Assembly: GCA_963693315.1 (NCBI GenBank)
Contig: OY856187.1
Coordinates: 425,188,429-425,252,428, forward strand
From: Diogma glabrata
Taxonomy: Eukaryota; Arthropoda; Insecta; Diptera; Cylindrotomidae
Length of the DNA stretch: 64,000 nucleotides
Direction of reading: 5' to 3'
The translations under genes and the position numbers were made by a program. The notes beneath the pieces were generated by a model. The model was given only the letters and a program-made list of their open reading frames with translations, did not search any database and was not told the DNA's origin. Positions within the stretch are counted from its first letter, which is position 1. Each line of letters begins with the position of its first letter. Of the stretch, positions 49,453 through 60,541 are shown piece after piece.

Positions 49453-51200
49453 ATGTCGGACAAGTGCGAATAAAATTCGCTCGCCAAGGGTTCCGTGAAT
49501 GTAAAAGAACACAATATCAAAAATAAATGACATAAAGTTATGTTGTAAAGACTTTATATCGCCAGACTATGGACGCATAACAGAATAAATGTTTAATCGT
49601 AGACGTCAATAGTAAATGTCAATCACATCTACATTGATCAAAAATGACAATGATTTTTCAACCCTCCTTACACCCATCCCCTAAACACACAGAAATATAA
49701 TTATTTGAGAACTCGCTATAATTTTCGTTCAAAATATAGCGAATATCCTGTCCCTATGAATTTTTCAATTTTTTCTGTCAATCAGTGTCGTAACGTAGGG
49801 GGGGGGGACGGTCTGGAATTTGCACATTTTTTAGAATAACTCAAAAGCTGTGTACCGCAAAATTCTAAAAAAAAATTGCAATGTTTTGGAAATTTGGTGC
49901 TCTTTCAAATGATACCCCGCTTGGGTCAAAAAAAGTTTTTTTTACCCCCCTTACACCCATCCCCTAAACACACAGAAATATAATTATTTGAGAGTTCGCT
50001 ATAATTTTCGTTCAAAATATAGCGAATCTCCTGTCCCTATGAATTTTTCAATTTTTTCTGTCAATCAGTGTCGAAACGTAGGTGGAGGGACTGTTTGGAA
50101 TTTGCACATTTTTTAGAATAACTCAAAAACTGTGTACCGCAAAATTCTAAAAAAAATTGCAATGTTTTGGAAATTTGGTGCTCTTTCAAATGATACCCCG
50201 CTTGGGTCAAAATAGTTTTTTTACCCTCCTTACACCCATCCCCTAAACACACAGAAATATAATTATTTGAGAGTTCGCTATAATTTTCGTTCAAAATATA
50301 GCAAACTTCCTGTCTCTATGAATTTTTTCAATTTTTTCTGTCTATCAGTGTCGAAACGTAGGGGAGGGGGGGGGTAACGGTCTGGAATTTGCACATTTTT
50401 TAGAATAACTCAAAAACGGTGCACCGGAAAATTCTAAGAAAGCAAAGTTTTTGAAATTTGATGCTCTTTCAAATGACACCCCACTCGCTGGGGCAAAAAA
50501 GTTTTTTTTCACCCTTGCCCACCCCAATCCCTTAAAAGCACAAAAATATAATTATTTGAGAGTTCGCTATAATTTTCGTTCAGAGTTTATCAAACTTTCT
50601 GTCTCTGTGAATTTTTTCAATTTTTTCTGTTAATTAGGCTCGAAATGCAAGGGGGGGACCAACTTTTTGTGTCACTTTATTGATGCATTGCGAAATTCTG
50701 AAACAAATGGCAATACATATTTCTAAAATCAAGCTCTTTCAAATGACACCACACATGACCTGGTTTTAAATGATGTTTTTACCCCTTCTCATTCCCACCC
50801 CTTTAATAAATATAGTTATGAGTAGCTGCCACTTTTCTATATTTTTCATTAAAAACCTAATCATTTTTCTATCATTCCAAATATATTTCAAAATTTTCTA
50901 TGAAGTAGGGTCGGAGTTAATCGGGGCAATAAAATATCGAGAAAACGTCATTTTTCAAAATTATACAAAAAATGGTGAGGTGTAAAATTCCAAAATATAT
51001 TTTTAAATAATGCTGAAATGAAGCCCTTTCATATGATACCCTACTCGTCTCGATAAAAAAATGTATGTTTTCAAAGGCTTTACATCGTACCTCTTTAAAA
51101 CAAACGAAATTTATTTATTTTTTTAACCCGCCATCTTGTGTGGATAGGTTAGTTTTATAAGCACCTCAAATTTTAAGTTCATCGGATTAATTCTATTCCA
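49453..51200. mobile_element. Non-autonomous element related to 2288-3171, with tandem array
   Basis: It starts GTCGGACAAGTGCGAATAAA and CCAAGGGTTCCGTGAATG, the same kind of head as the element at 2288. It contains a tandem array (49667-50760). The expected TACGGAACCCT right end was not found, so the right boundary is approximate and the copy may be truncated or diverged. Confidence 0.6.
49667..50760. repeat. Tandem array, about 3.5-4 units of roughly 280-288 bp
   Basis: CTTACACCCATCCCCTAAAC recurs at 49667, 49950 and 50229, with a more diverged unit from about 50512. Each unit continues AAATATAATTATTTGAGAG, TTTTCAATTTTTTCTGTCAA, a run of G, TTTAGAATAACTCAAAA and GCTCTTTCAAATGATACCCC. Units decay progressively to the right; a fifth, weak one is recognisable to about 50810. 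Confidence 0.9.
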
Positions 51201-52143
51201 CTCTAGTTGATTTTTGATTCTGATTCTCTAGTTGATTATGTTGATTCTCTAGTTGATTTTTTGTCTATTTCAAGACTCTTAATAAATAATAAATTATATT
51301 GTGCAAAATTATAAAATATGTCTAAATAATAGATTAAAAAACAAAAACCTCCTTATGCGCAATACTTTTCTGACAAAAGCGAAACGATTTCAATTTCGTA
51401 TAAGCTCTTCTAGTTGAAATAATAGAAGCAATAGCTTCCTTCAGTTTGACATATTTCATTTCAGATATTAAAGCAATTTTTAGACTATGACAGCTGTGCT
51501 TCTGTAAGATCTTTAAACAGCTACAACCGAAATAACTACAATCCTAATGACAGCTATAACTTCTATAACCTTTTTCGGAAGCTTTATTTAGTGTTGTGTA
51601 GATAAGTTTCAGTAAAGCTTCTAATATTAAATATAGAAGTATTTTAGAAGCATTCACTCCTGTGGTTGGGAAAACTTCTCTGTGGAAGTTGTATCGAAAC
51701 TTTATAGAAGTAAAATATAACTAGCTTCCACTTAGAATCTTTAGCGAAGCTTTATTGAAGCAAAATTGAGAAGTAAGTTTGCTAGTCGGGAAGTCAAGCT
51801 AGGAGAATAACGATAAAATTGTTTAGGCTTACATTTTCGAAAATGTGCTGAACAATTTAGCAAAAAAGAACAAATCTTTTATTGTATAATTCGTATTCTA
51901 GACATAATTCCAATTTCTCTATTAGTCTATTATACTTTAGTATTACATTTGTTTAGCATGCATTTCGAACATTTCTTTCCCTGTCTTTCTTATATTTCTA
52001 ACCAAACAGTTTATTTAAAAATTTAATAAAATTTAAAGTTAATAAATTTAAAGTAATTTATTTAAATTTTTACTTTAAAATAAATATAAAACACCGTAAA
52101 CACGTGTATATAAAAATCTTTTACTAAGATTTTTAAAACATTT
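51201..52143. other. A+T-rich stretch with many GAAGC/GCTTC words
   Basis: From 51380 to 51785 the words AGAAGC, GCTTC and AAGCTT occur unusually often in both orientations without a fixed period. TTGATTCTCTAGTTGAT appears twice near 51230, and its relative occurs at about 2195. No exon or element end could be supported. Confidence 0.35.
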
Positions 52144-52809
52144 ACTTCGGTCTGAAAGACCTAAGTATTACATTCAAGAGCTCAAAGTGAAATTCTTACC
52201 CCCACTTTTTTTGGCATTTCTCGACGTTTTAGGACCTACTGATTCTAAAAAAGCAAAAAAAAAAAATGTGTGTCTGTCTGTCGGCCGTCACAACCGACGA
52301 AATCTAGAAAACCGCGGACGGATTTCAAAATTTTTTTTTTCAAAAAATAGGTTTACTCAATGGGAAGAGCCAAAAGGACGATGTGTTTGATAACTGTACC
52401 GGAAGTGTGTCAAAAAAATCGTCAAGTGTGTCAAAACAAGGAAATTTGCATATTTTTTGCTTAAAAAACGTTCATTTTAAGTGATTACGAGTAGGAACAT
52501 TGAATTTGGAGAAATCTTGATGGTCGGGATTAGTATGTGAGACCAAAATCTAGATTATTCCATTATAAGTTTGTCAAAAAAATGTTGTCAAGTGTGTCAA
52601 AAGAAAGATTTTTATTTATTTTTTTACCTAATTTTTTGGAAAAAAAAAATAAAATTAATTGTTTGTTTGAAATGAAGTTTTATTATTATTATTGAGAATT
52701 ATGGCATTATGAGGTTGTCAAAAAAATGTTGTCAAGTGTGTCAAAAGATGTTTATTTAGTTTTTTACCCTTTTTTTGGAAAAAAATAAAATTGTTTCTTT
52801 GAAATGAAA

Positions 52810-52848
<39 letters not shown>

Positions 52849-53577
52849 GTTGTCAAGTGTGTCAAAAGAAAGGTTTTTATTTATTTTTTACCCATTTTTT
52901 TTAGAAAACAATAAAATTAATAGTTTGTATGACATGATATTTTATTATTATTATAGAGAATTATGGCATTATAAGTTTGTCAAAAAATAATGTCAAGTGT
53001 GTCAAAAAATGATTTCATTTAATTTTTTAGCCAATTTTTTGGGAAAAAAAATGTAGCTGTTTTTATGACGTAAATGTAATTTAAAATGAAATTGGACATG
53101 GAAATTTTTGAATTTGTTATAGTTTTTGAAATATTTTTGGAATTTTGAAAAAGTTTGTATTTTTGATTTTGTAATAATATTTGCAATATTTTTAGAATTT
53201 CGGAAAAAGTTTTAATTGTTGATTTTGTAAGAATTTTTGGAATATTTTTAGAATTTTGAAAAATTTTAAATTTTTGATTTTATTATAATTTTTGGAATTT
53301 TGAAAAAGTTTGATTTTATTTAATTTAACAATATTTTTGGAATTTTGATTATAATTTTCCGGTAACGTATTGATATTTCGTATTAGTTTTGTAATAAATT
53401 TTTAAACAGAGATAAAAAAAACTTGTACTTTAATAAAGAGTTATGTTTGATTTACATCGCTGCCCAAAACTAAAAACCATGTCCTCATAAAAGTTTTTTG
53501 CTAAACTATATCAAAAACCTTAACCCAGACCGAAGTCTTGATATCTCAGAGCTGTGAGATTTCAGCCCCTCCATATT
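52144..53577 (+). mobile_element. TIR element, copy 2 (inverted relative to 7302-8442)
   Basis: Ends are ACTTCGGTCTG (52144) and CAGACCGAAGT (ending 53536), an exact 11-bp inverted repeat. The shared flank to 53577 contains CTTGATATCTCAGAGCTGTG and CAGCCCCTCC. The interior carries at least four copies of a unit with GTTGTCAAGTGTGTCAAAAG and TTTTATTATTATTATT (52420-53020). A second minisatellite built on TTTTTGGAATTTTGAAAAAG lies at 53090-53350. A (TTA)n run is at 52811-52848. It is longer than copy 1 mainly because it has more internal units. Non-coding. Confidence 0.82.
52811..52848. repeat. (TTA)n microsatellite
   Basis: About 12 uninterrupted TTA units inside the TIR element, in a spot where neighbouring internal units have only three or four. 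Confidence 0.95.
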
Positions 53578-54122
53578 TTCTAATTAAAATTATGAGATGA
53601 TATTTAATTTTCAATATTTCTTTATTTTTTTCATCATATAATATTATAATTAAATTTTATTCGTATCGTTGTTTCCAAAATTAATGGAGTAGGTAAATGC
53701 GTGCGTGAATTTTTGCGTGAGACTTTTGAAAGGTTTGAAAACAAAGTTTAAATATGCAACTAGGTCGTCGTGGTATTAATATAAATGCCATGAGATGCCG
53801 TAGAAATTCTAAACTTAATTATAGACATGTTTGTATTTATAATTTGTTAAAATTCAGTTGTTTTTAACGCAAAAGACTGTATAGTATCGTAAGAATCCAA
53901 ATACCTTTCTTCCAGTTTAGTTTGATAAATTGATATTTAGGACCCACAGTCAAAGGGGTTATTTTAATGTAGTTTTTATAGTAACTGGGCAAATGTGTCA
54001 ACGATGCGCTAACAAATTTTGAAATAAATGCTCGGTCCTTGTTTAAATAAAAATTAAATTGATGAACAAAATACAATTTCAGATTAAACACCATAAACAT
54101 TTCTTTATGAAATTTAGTTTAC

Positions 54123-54205
54123 CTGTGGGAATGAGTACAAAATCCAAAATTTATATAACTTAATCCAATTACTAGAAATACTGAAACCCTTATAAATAAA
54201 TGCAT
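54123..54205 (-). CDS. pHCl-1: Probable first coding exon (signal peptide) of the pHCl-like channel
   Basis: From ATG at 54205 the minus strand reads MHLFIRVSVFLVIGLSYINF then GFCTHSH. This is a textbook signal peptide: short basic start, hydrophobic core at about residues 8-20, and a small residue before a plausible cleavage site near G21-C23. It ends ...CAC AG followed by GTAAAC, a good 5' splice site, leaving two bases of a codon. The channel exon starting at 40687 needs exactly two bases and supplies A, giving Arg. Ligand-gated channel genes normally place the signal peptide in a separate first exon. The join would make a 426-aa subunit and an intron of about 13.4 kb (54122-40688) holding only transposon-derived sequence. 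The link is inference from phase, orientation and protein logic. Confidence 0.6.
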
Positions 54206-55483
54206 TTTTATTTTATATTCTTTGATTTATTTCTTATTTTTTTAAACTTAAAACTATTTTATTTTCTAGTTGTTGTTTTATTTCTTTTTGCTTCTTAATT
54301 TTTCAATACTTTTCACTTTTCATAAATTTGGTTTTAAAAATTTGACAACAATTTTGTTTTTAATTGAAATTTTTTGATTTTAAAATTATGATTTTCTGAC
54401 ATTTTTTGAACATTGTTTTCCATTTAGAAATAAAAGTTAAAAAAAAAATAATACAAATTAAAGTCACTAGAGACAAAGGAAATAACGACCATTTTCACTG
54501 TAATCCTTGTGAAAACTAATACAAAATTTCAATAACGATTTCAAATAATTGGATTAGAAAATGAATGCTTCAATAAAAAGAATACAAACGACAACTAAAA
54601 AAAAATAGTTTTGCCAGTATGAATATCTACAGAAATTTATTCAAACCTCTGCACCTTAAGGAAAAGTTTGAGATTTAAATAAATAGATTTTTTGTATGTG
54701 AATAGAACAATTAAAGAAAAAATATTAGCCATAATTTTCTATAAATGGAATTGTAAGAGTGAATCTAAACGTTATACCATCTACCCAAAAGAGAAACCTG
54801 TTGTATTATAATCATGTATAGTATACTTTGGAAATAATTTTTTATCTGACGCTGATTAAAGTATTATCAAAAATTTTATTTCAGTGACTTGAACTGTAGT
54901 TTAAAAAAAATGATTGTTTTGCATTGGAGACGTTATAACATACAAACTTTTTGTATTGGTGAGATCTAAGTTTCGTTTTAAATTTTCAAGTAGAAAGTTA
55001 AACTCGATTTATGCCGATAAAGAACTGAAATGATTAGAAAGCTCGACACACATTAAGCACGCACATTTGATCCAGTGTTATACGAAAAACTATATAATCA
55101 TTCACAAAAATCTGATTTTGGTAGTAAGTGTTTTTTATTTTAACGATTAATTCCCAATCTAATCAAGACTTTATCCCACAATTTGAGACGTGATCAAGGG
55201 TTGACATATTTCTGGAATTCGAATAAGAATTAAATGACTTGTACTATAAAATCACATAATTGAAATTTTTATAACAAATAAAATACAATTAAAATAATTT
55301 TTATGTTTTGCTTAATCTTGTTACTTAATGTTTCTTTATAAAATTTTTGGTTTTAGCTTATTTTTTTTTTTCGGGAAGCTTAAATAAAATTTATTGTTAA
55401 TATCTTATAATACATGACATAGGCTTCTTAGGTGATCTAGGTGTTAAAAACAAAAACATAAATATTAATCAACACGTTATGCA
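54206..55483. other. Intergenic A+T-rich stretch
   Basis: Nothing coding is recognised. The upper end contains the 3' untranslated region of the minus-strand transporter: an AATAAA (TTTATT on the plus strand) at about 55390-55395 is some 90 nt past its stop codon. The lower end should hold the promoter and 5' UTR of the exon at 54205. Confidence 0.45.
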
Positions 55484-56920
55484 TTATTTCGACAATATTT
55501 CAATAATTTCATCAATTGATTTTCCTTTTGTCTCAGGTAAATAAAAATACAAAAACAATGCAGTTAAAAAGCAATCGATGGCAAACAAAAACATACACCA
55601 ATGTATTCCTAGCACTTCCATCATATCAAAAAAATATTTCACTAAAATAAACGCTAAAACTGCTAGATATATACGCAAATACATAGACATAATTGCCCGA
55701 AGTTTAAAAGGTAGCAATTCAGCAACGATTCCAAAAGGAAGACCGACAATACCCCAAGATGAATTAAAATATAGACCAGCCATTCCAATGATTGATATCC
55801 ATGAATAATCGGTAACATGATAACCAAGATTTTTAAGATAGAAATAAATTCCCATTACTGTTAAAGACATTCCACTTGTTATCGATGACCATATCATTAA
55901 CGGTCTTCTTCCTGCACGGTCTACTAAAACTGTAGCTACACATGTACCTAATATTAAAATAACTGAAACAATTATCGATACAGTGTTCGGATGGATTGCG
56001 GTTCCTGCTTCATAAAATATCATAGAATTGTAATTTAACAGTACGAATCCACCACATCCTTGTAAGGTTGTAAACAATACAAATCCAATTAAAATCGCAC
56101 GTTTGGATGATTTCGTAGTAAAATCTTTAAACTGTAATTTAGATTCAACTAACGCTTGACTTTTAGCTTTAAGTTTAAAACTTTCCAATTCGTTTTGAAA
56201 TTTTAATGAAAATTCATTCGAATCGGCTTTGTATCCTCGGAAAAATTTTAACGACTTTTCTGCTTTATATGTTTGATTTTGAGATAGTAAATACGCTGGA
56301 GTGTCTGGCACAAAACTAAAACCAATAATAAATAGTAAAGGAAATATAATACAAAGATATGACATATAGTAATAGCCTAAGTATCCTCCCCAAACGTATC
56401 CTGACAGTATTCCAAAATTAGCAGAAAACTGAAGAAGTGCCCCCAACGTTCCACGAATGCTATCTTCGGCTATCTCCGTTACGTACATTGGAATTACCAA
56501 GTACGTTGCACCACCAACTATTCCACCAAGTATTCGAGCAATCAGTAGTTCAATAAAAGTTGTTGCAAATATTAACATCAACCAACTGATTAATAGGGGT
56601 ATTGCCGTGGCATAAACCGTAATTTTTCTACCCGTTTTTTCTACCATAATTGCAGATAATATCCCTCCAAATATATTTCCAATGCAAACTGCTGAACTTA
56701 TCCATGTTAGGTGATTTAATGATAATTTTCCACAGGCCAGAGGTGTTTCGTCTGATTCGAGAATTGGTAAAATTGGTGAAGACCAAGCAAGGACATTGCC
56801 ATATCCAAGTGATAGTAAATTTGCTGTTAGGAATTTAAATATTTCAATAAATATTATACGTAGTTTTATATTTTGATATTTACCACAAGTTATTGTGTAA
56901 AATTGAATAAGTTTTGACAT
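55484..56920 (-). CDS. Facilitated trehalose/sugar transporter, Tret1-like (MFS)
   Basis: A single uninterrupted frame of 478 codons. It is a 12-helix sugar porter of the SLC2-like family, and its length is typical of insect Tret1-like proteins. Motifs in order: GNIFGGILSAIMVEKTGRK with the loop 2-3 EKTGRK box at 94-99, PMYVTEIAEDSIRGTLGA at 144-161, PDTPAYLL at 205-212, VDRAGRRPLMIWS in the second half, and the closing PETKG at 462-466. Such proteins move trehalose or hexoses down their gradient across the plasma membrane. The substrate cannot be read from sequence because insects carry large expanded families. The N-terminus is slightly longer than usual. The ATG follows ATCTGAAACAGA, which could also be a splice acceptor, so an upstream exon is possible. 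No frame damage is seen; the gene appears functional. The lack of introns is common in this family. Confidence 0.93.
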   Translation of the reverse strand: MSKLIQFYTITCGKYQNIKLRIIFIEIFKFLTANLLSLGYGNVLAWSSPILPILESDETPLACGKLSLNHLTWISSAVCIGNIFGGILSAIMVEKTGRKITVYATAIPLLISWLMLIFATTFIELLIARILGGIVGGATYLVIPMYVTEIAEDSIRGTLGALLQFSANFGILSGYVWGGYLGYYYMSYLCIIFPLLFIIGFSFVPDTPAYLLSQNQTYKAEKSLKFFRGYKADSNEFSLKFQNELESFKLKAKSQALVESKLQFKDFTTKSSKRAILIGFVLFTTLQGCGGFVLLNYNSMIFYEAGTAIHPNTVSIIVSVILILGTCVATVLVDRAGRRPLMIWSSITSGMSLTVMGIYFYLKNLGYHVTDYSWISIIGMAGLYFNSSWGIVGLPFGIVAELLPFKLRAIMSMYLRIYLAVLAFILVKYFFDMMEVLGIHWCMFLFAIDCFLTALFLYFYLPETKGKSIDEIIEILSK

Positions 56921-57975
56921 TCTGTTTCAGATAATTATCACTTAACTAATAAAATGAAAAATTAAAATGATAAAGAAACTGTAATCTCACTGATAAATTT
57001 ATGTAAATACACATCCATAATTATATATTCTTGTCCAACTAACCTGTTTTCTGCGATTAGTTTGTTTTCTTGCGAATTACGTCGGTATCTGTAACAATTC
57101 CCAGGTACCCCAATTCTAGTTTTTATACTGTTTTTATTGTGTTTTATTGTATTGCCATAATGATTGCGATGAACGAGTTAAAATAAATAGACATATCAAG
57201 ACAGAATCTTCATGGGAAATTGAAACGCAAAAGGTAGAGAAAAGTCAGGTCCAAAAGTCTGGCACTCAGAGGGTCTTTAAAAAATCAATAATTGCAAGGC
57301 CTGGCATTGGAATTGTATGAAATTTGGTATATAATCTTTTTGAACGTTTTCGCTATATGTAGTTACCCAATCAAAAGTCGATTCCGTTTAATTTAGTTTT
57401 TCCAAATTTTTACGACCGCTTGTAACCAACAATTTAGCGGTTATGGTAAAAATTTAGCACTAGGATTTTATCAACACGATTAACAATTATTGAAACAAAA
57501 TAGCATAAGGCACCGGGACTAAAGATTAAATTTTGCATTATTTGCTAAAACCGTCTACATCCTTTGTTTATGAAATAATAACTTCCGGTAATTTTTTCCT
57601 AAATTTGTTTGTATAGCCTTAATTATTATGCAAGTTGAATGAAACTTTGTCGCATGACTTTTTGCAGTATTATTACCATTGATTATATTTTGAATAATTT
57701 TGTACATAATATTGAAGATTTTCGCCAACAAAATGAATTGTTTGACATCCTTTGTTAATGCCCTGTGGGCACTACAGCCCTTACACTTCAAGTTTTGGCA
57801 ATATATTTTGATGAAATTTGATAGTTCACTTTTTGATTAGAATCAAAACAATTCGTCAAGCCACTTCCGTTATTTTACACCATGTTCAAAATATTTATTT
57901 GTTTAAGCTAAGGATTAGTAATTTAATAAATATATGTTGGAAAATAAGCACCACAAGCTAGCACTGTGTGTTTGA
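56921..57975. other. Upstream region of the transporter; nothing recognised
   Basis: It probably contains the transporter promoter (minus strand) near 56950-57150. The remainder shows no exon, repeat or element end. The frame at 57555-57791 has no recognisable features. Confidence 0.4.
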
Positions 57976-58620
57976 ATGTTTTTGAACTAATGCAGAAATT
58001 CCTCAAGGTTCCGCTCTGTCACAAATTGTTTTCTTATCTATATCATTGACTTACTATATTCAACAATTCATCGCACCCATAGTTTGACCTGGGTTCATTC
58101 ATCCTATAAAATGCAAAATCCTCATTGACCGGTATTGACCGGTATACTTAATGTTCCTGGAGTAAATTTTATAGATGCCTTAAACATTATAGTTAAAACT
58201 ATTAAGGTCTGGCCAACAGTGTCGATTTCAATAAAAATGAAACAGATTTGTAGATTATCAACACATCACATCAGCTTCCTTTAAAGTTTGATGCCAACAA
58301 TCTTGAGGAGAAACAGTCTATTCGCCTAGGCTATAGTATTAGGCTTCTGAAAGTTAGGGTTTAAAATTTTAAACCTAAGCTTAGACACTAATTCTACTTC
58401 TTTTGGTCTACAAATAATTTATTCGTCCTTGCATGGCATCTTGTTTACATATGGGGTGGAGCATACTTTACTAGCAAAAATCAACCGAACAAACCGATTT
58501 TACCAGAATCTGCAAATTTCTCACGTCGTTAAGCGAATTGCAGAACTGTTGAAGTTTAATGTGATTTCTTTAGCAGACTTAACGTGATTTTTTCAACGGA
58601 ACTTAAAAATTATTTATATG
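57976..58620 (+). pseudogene. Weak LINE reverse transcriptase remnant
   Basis: EIPQGSALSQIVFLSI at about 57988-58035 matches the conserved PQGS-LSP-LF box of LINE reverse transcriptases. About 300 bases on, SIRLGYSIRLLKV and, near 58510, ILPESANFSR...CRTVEV resemble the LGV and LP-x-x-V segments. The catalytic box between them is lost. A small direct repeat, GACCGGTATTGACCGGTAT, lies at 58127-58145. Confidence 0.5.
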
Positions 58621-58965
58621 CGTAGGTTTTTCCTAATAATTAAAATCCTAAAAATCAATGTTCACGTTGCTCAGATAAACCTTCATCTAAATTTTAAGCT
58701 TCAGGTGGGAATGTATCTTCAGATACTCACAGACATTGAATATGACTTTAAAAACACTATAATGCGTAACTTAAAAGAATATTACTTACATTCGATAGAA
58801 AAGCAATATCTACAAGGTATACATTTAACTGTTGACGTATTCAACAGTGGATATACTTTGACGTCGTTAGTAAAAATGTACTCACAAGATGACATAATTA
58901 ATAAATTAAAGTTTTTATCTTCTCAACAACAAAGGCTTACATTTATTGTATTTATTGTATTGTAA
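58618..58965 (+). CDS. Unrecognised open frame, possible exon
   Basis: The frame has 115 codons. The first 30 are A+T-driven; from about residue 29 the composition is more protein-like: LQVGMYLQILTDIEYDFKN, MRNLKEYYLHSIEKQYLQG, IHLTVDVFNSGYTLTSLVKM, then a hydrophobic end and TAA. CTTCAG|GTGGGAATG at 58700-58715 could be an acceptor, making this the last exon of a gene whose other parts I cannot find. It may equally be an A+T-rich accident. I do not recognise the family. Confidence 0.25.
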   Translation: MRRFFLIIKILKINVHVAQINLHLNFKLQVGMYLQILTDIEYDFKNTIMRNLKEYYLHSIEKQYLQGIHLTVDVFNSGYTLTSLVKMYSQDDIINKLKFLSSQQQRLTFIVFIVL

Positions 58966-59657
58966 TAATAAATATTTGATAAGCTTTTTCATAAAATCTG
59001 TATCGTATTGCCCTTACTTTTAACCATACATCACAATAATATACTAATGGAATAATAAAAATGGGGTTATTTGTTATATTATGACTCATAAATTGGTTAT
59101 TTTACTTAATATATGCAAAAATGTTAAACTTTGTATATTTCGAAAAAAGAGATAGCTTATGTAACGTAAAGTATATGTAAATCTAACTGAAAATGACGTA
59201 CGAATTGAGCCAACGGAGGCAGAAGTGAAGTAAACAAAATTGACAAAGTAAAATCTACTTAAAAGCATTGTAAAAAGGTCAGTTTTTAATTAAGCTTGTG
59301 CAAAAGCAAATTTTATGTAGACCACAAGTAAATATTTAAAAATATATGTAGCCCTAACGTAGCGTTATGTAATTTCGTTAGTAGCACATTAACTATTTGC
59401 TACGTAAAACAGACAGATTGATGTGTAAAAATTGAACTATTTTAGTAAAATTTACATCCCAACAAGCACACCGCAAAAATTTTGAACTGTTATGCTACTA
59501 TTATGCTACCATCTTGTATCACCAAAAAAATAAAAAAAAAAAACTAATTTCTTTACAATTAATAATCGTTTATTTTTTATCAATTCAGGGGGATTATTAC
59601 ATAGTAAAGGGCCATGTAAAGATAAAATGCTATTTATTATTAATATTTATTTTGGAC

Positions 59658-59718
59658 TTAACCCGGATTCGATCCCTAGACCTCTGTACAAAGCAGCAAC
59701 ATTAACCATTCGTTTTTC
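59658..59718 (-). repeat. tRNA-derived SINE-like segment
   Basis: In the minus strand: CGAATGGTTAATGTTGCTGC, then TTTGTACAGAGGTCTAGG, then GATCGAATCCGGGTT. The last part is a near-perfect Pol III B box (GGATCGAATCC). The first part resembles a tRNA A box of the GCCGAGTGGTTAA type with decay. No closed acceptor stem was found, so it is more likely the head of a SINE or a tRNA relic than a working tRNA. Confidence 0.35.
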
Positions 59719-59773
59719 TAAATAATTATTTACATCAAAATACTTATGAATATTATGTTGATACTTAAGTTTA

Positions 59774-59807
59774 GGACGGCCGAGGGTTCGATTCCCAGAC
59801 TGACCAC
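59774..59807 (+). repeat. tRNA-like fragment with fused A and B box words
   Basis: GGACGGCCGAGGGTTCGATTCCCAGACTGACCAC: the A-box-like GGACGGCCGAG is joined directly to the B-box-like GGTTCGATTCC, as if the anticodon arm had been deleted from a Leu/Ser-type tRNA-derived sequence. It is too short to be a tRNA. Confidence 0.3.
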
Positions 59808-60189
59808 TATATAATTTTTATTACATTTTTATTATTTTTCTTAAAATAACATAAAAATGAAAATTTCATATATTATTCATACAAATTCAATTTTACAGCA
59901 TTACAATTTATCGATACTGTAGTTTTTTTTTAAAATTATATAGACCCAAACATTTCAGAATTGATTCCAACATTAATAATAATGTAACTATAGAAGCACA
60001 GAAATAACAATTATATATGTCAAATTCTTTTTGTCAAAACATTGTTTTGGCATTTTTTGCACTCAGATCAATTTATTATTTGACATTACGTGTTTTATTT
60101 GGTAAAAAAAAGTGGGTTTTCGCCCTAAGAAGATTTTTTTGAATCTAGATTTTTAGCTATAGAGCAAAGCATAAAATACAATAAAAAAA

Positions 60190-60332
60190 GAATAGTACAT
60201 TGTATATTAAGAGCAGAAAGTACGACATTGCTGCTCGTGCATAAAAGGTGCTGGTTGAGGCGTAGCCGAAACCAGCAATCATGTCAGAGCAGCAATGTTA
60301 CTTTCTGCTCAAAGTATACATACTATTTTTTT
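60190..60332. repeat. Nested palindrome B at the left edge of the tyrosine-recombinase unit
   Basis: Outer arms: GAGCAGAAAGTACGACATTG then CTGCTC (60211-60236) pairs with GAGCAGCAATGTTACTTTCT then GCTC (60287-60310). Farther out, AATAGTACATTGTATA pairs with TATACATACTATTTT. Inside, GCTGGTT (60250) and AACCAGC (ending 60276) form a second stem around GAGGCGTAGCCGA. The G+C content of the core stands out. The TTCGGCTACG word of the inner loop (reverse complement) also occurs beside palindrome C at 11784-11793. Confidence 0.8.
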
Positions 60333-60541
60333 AACGACTGCCGATATATTTGTTTATTATTAAAAAAGCTTAAATCATAATTTTAATTTTTAAAAAACAA
60401 TAGTTTTTTAAGTAAGCTATGCGTTGCTAAGGAGGCATTTATATTATTTAGTTTTTGTTTAAAAAACATATCGAACGAACGTCAAGCTAAAATTTTAAAT
60501 TAATAAATTATCTATTTTTAAATAGTTAAAAATAGTTTAAA

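Larger units (their letters stand above)
58966..60189. other. A+T-rich stretch with two tRNA-like words
   Basis: Apart from the tRNA-like segments at 59658-59718 and 59774-59807 I see nothing that can be named here. Confidence 0.4.
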
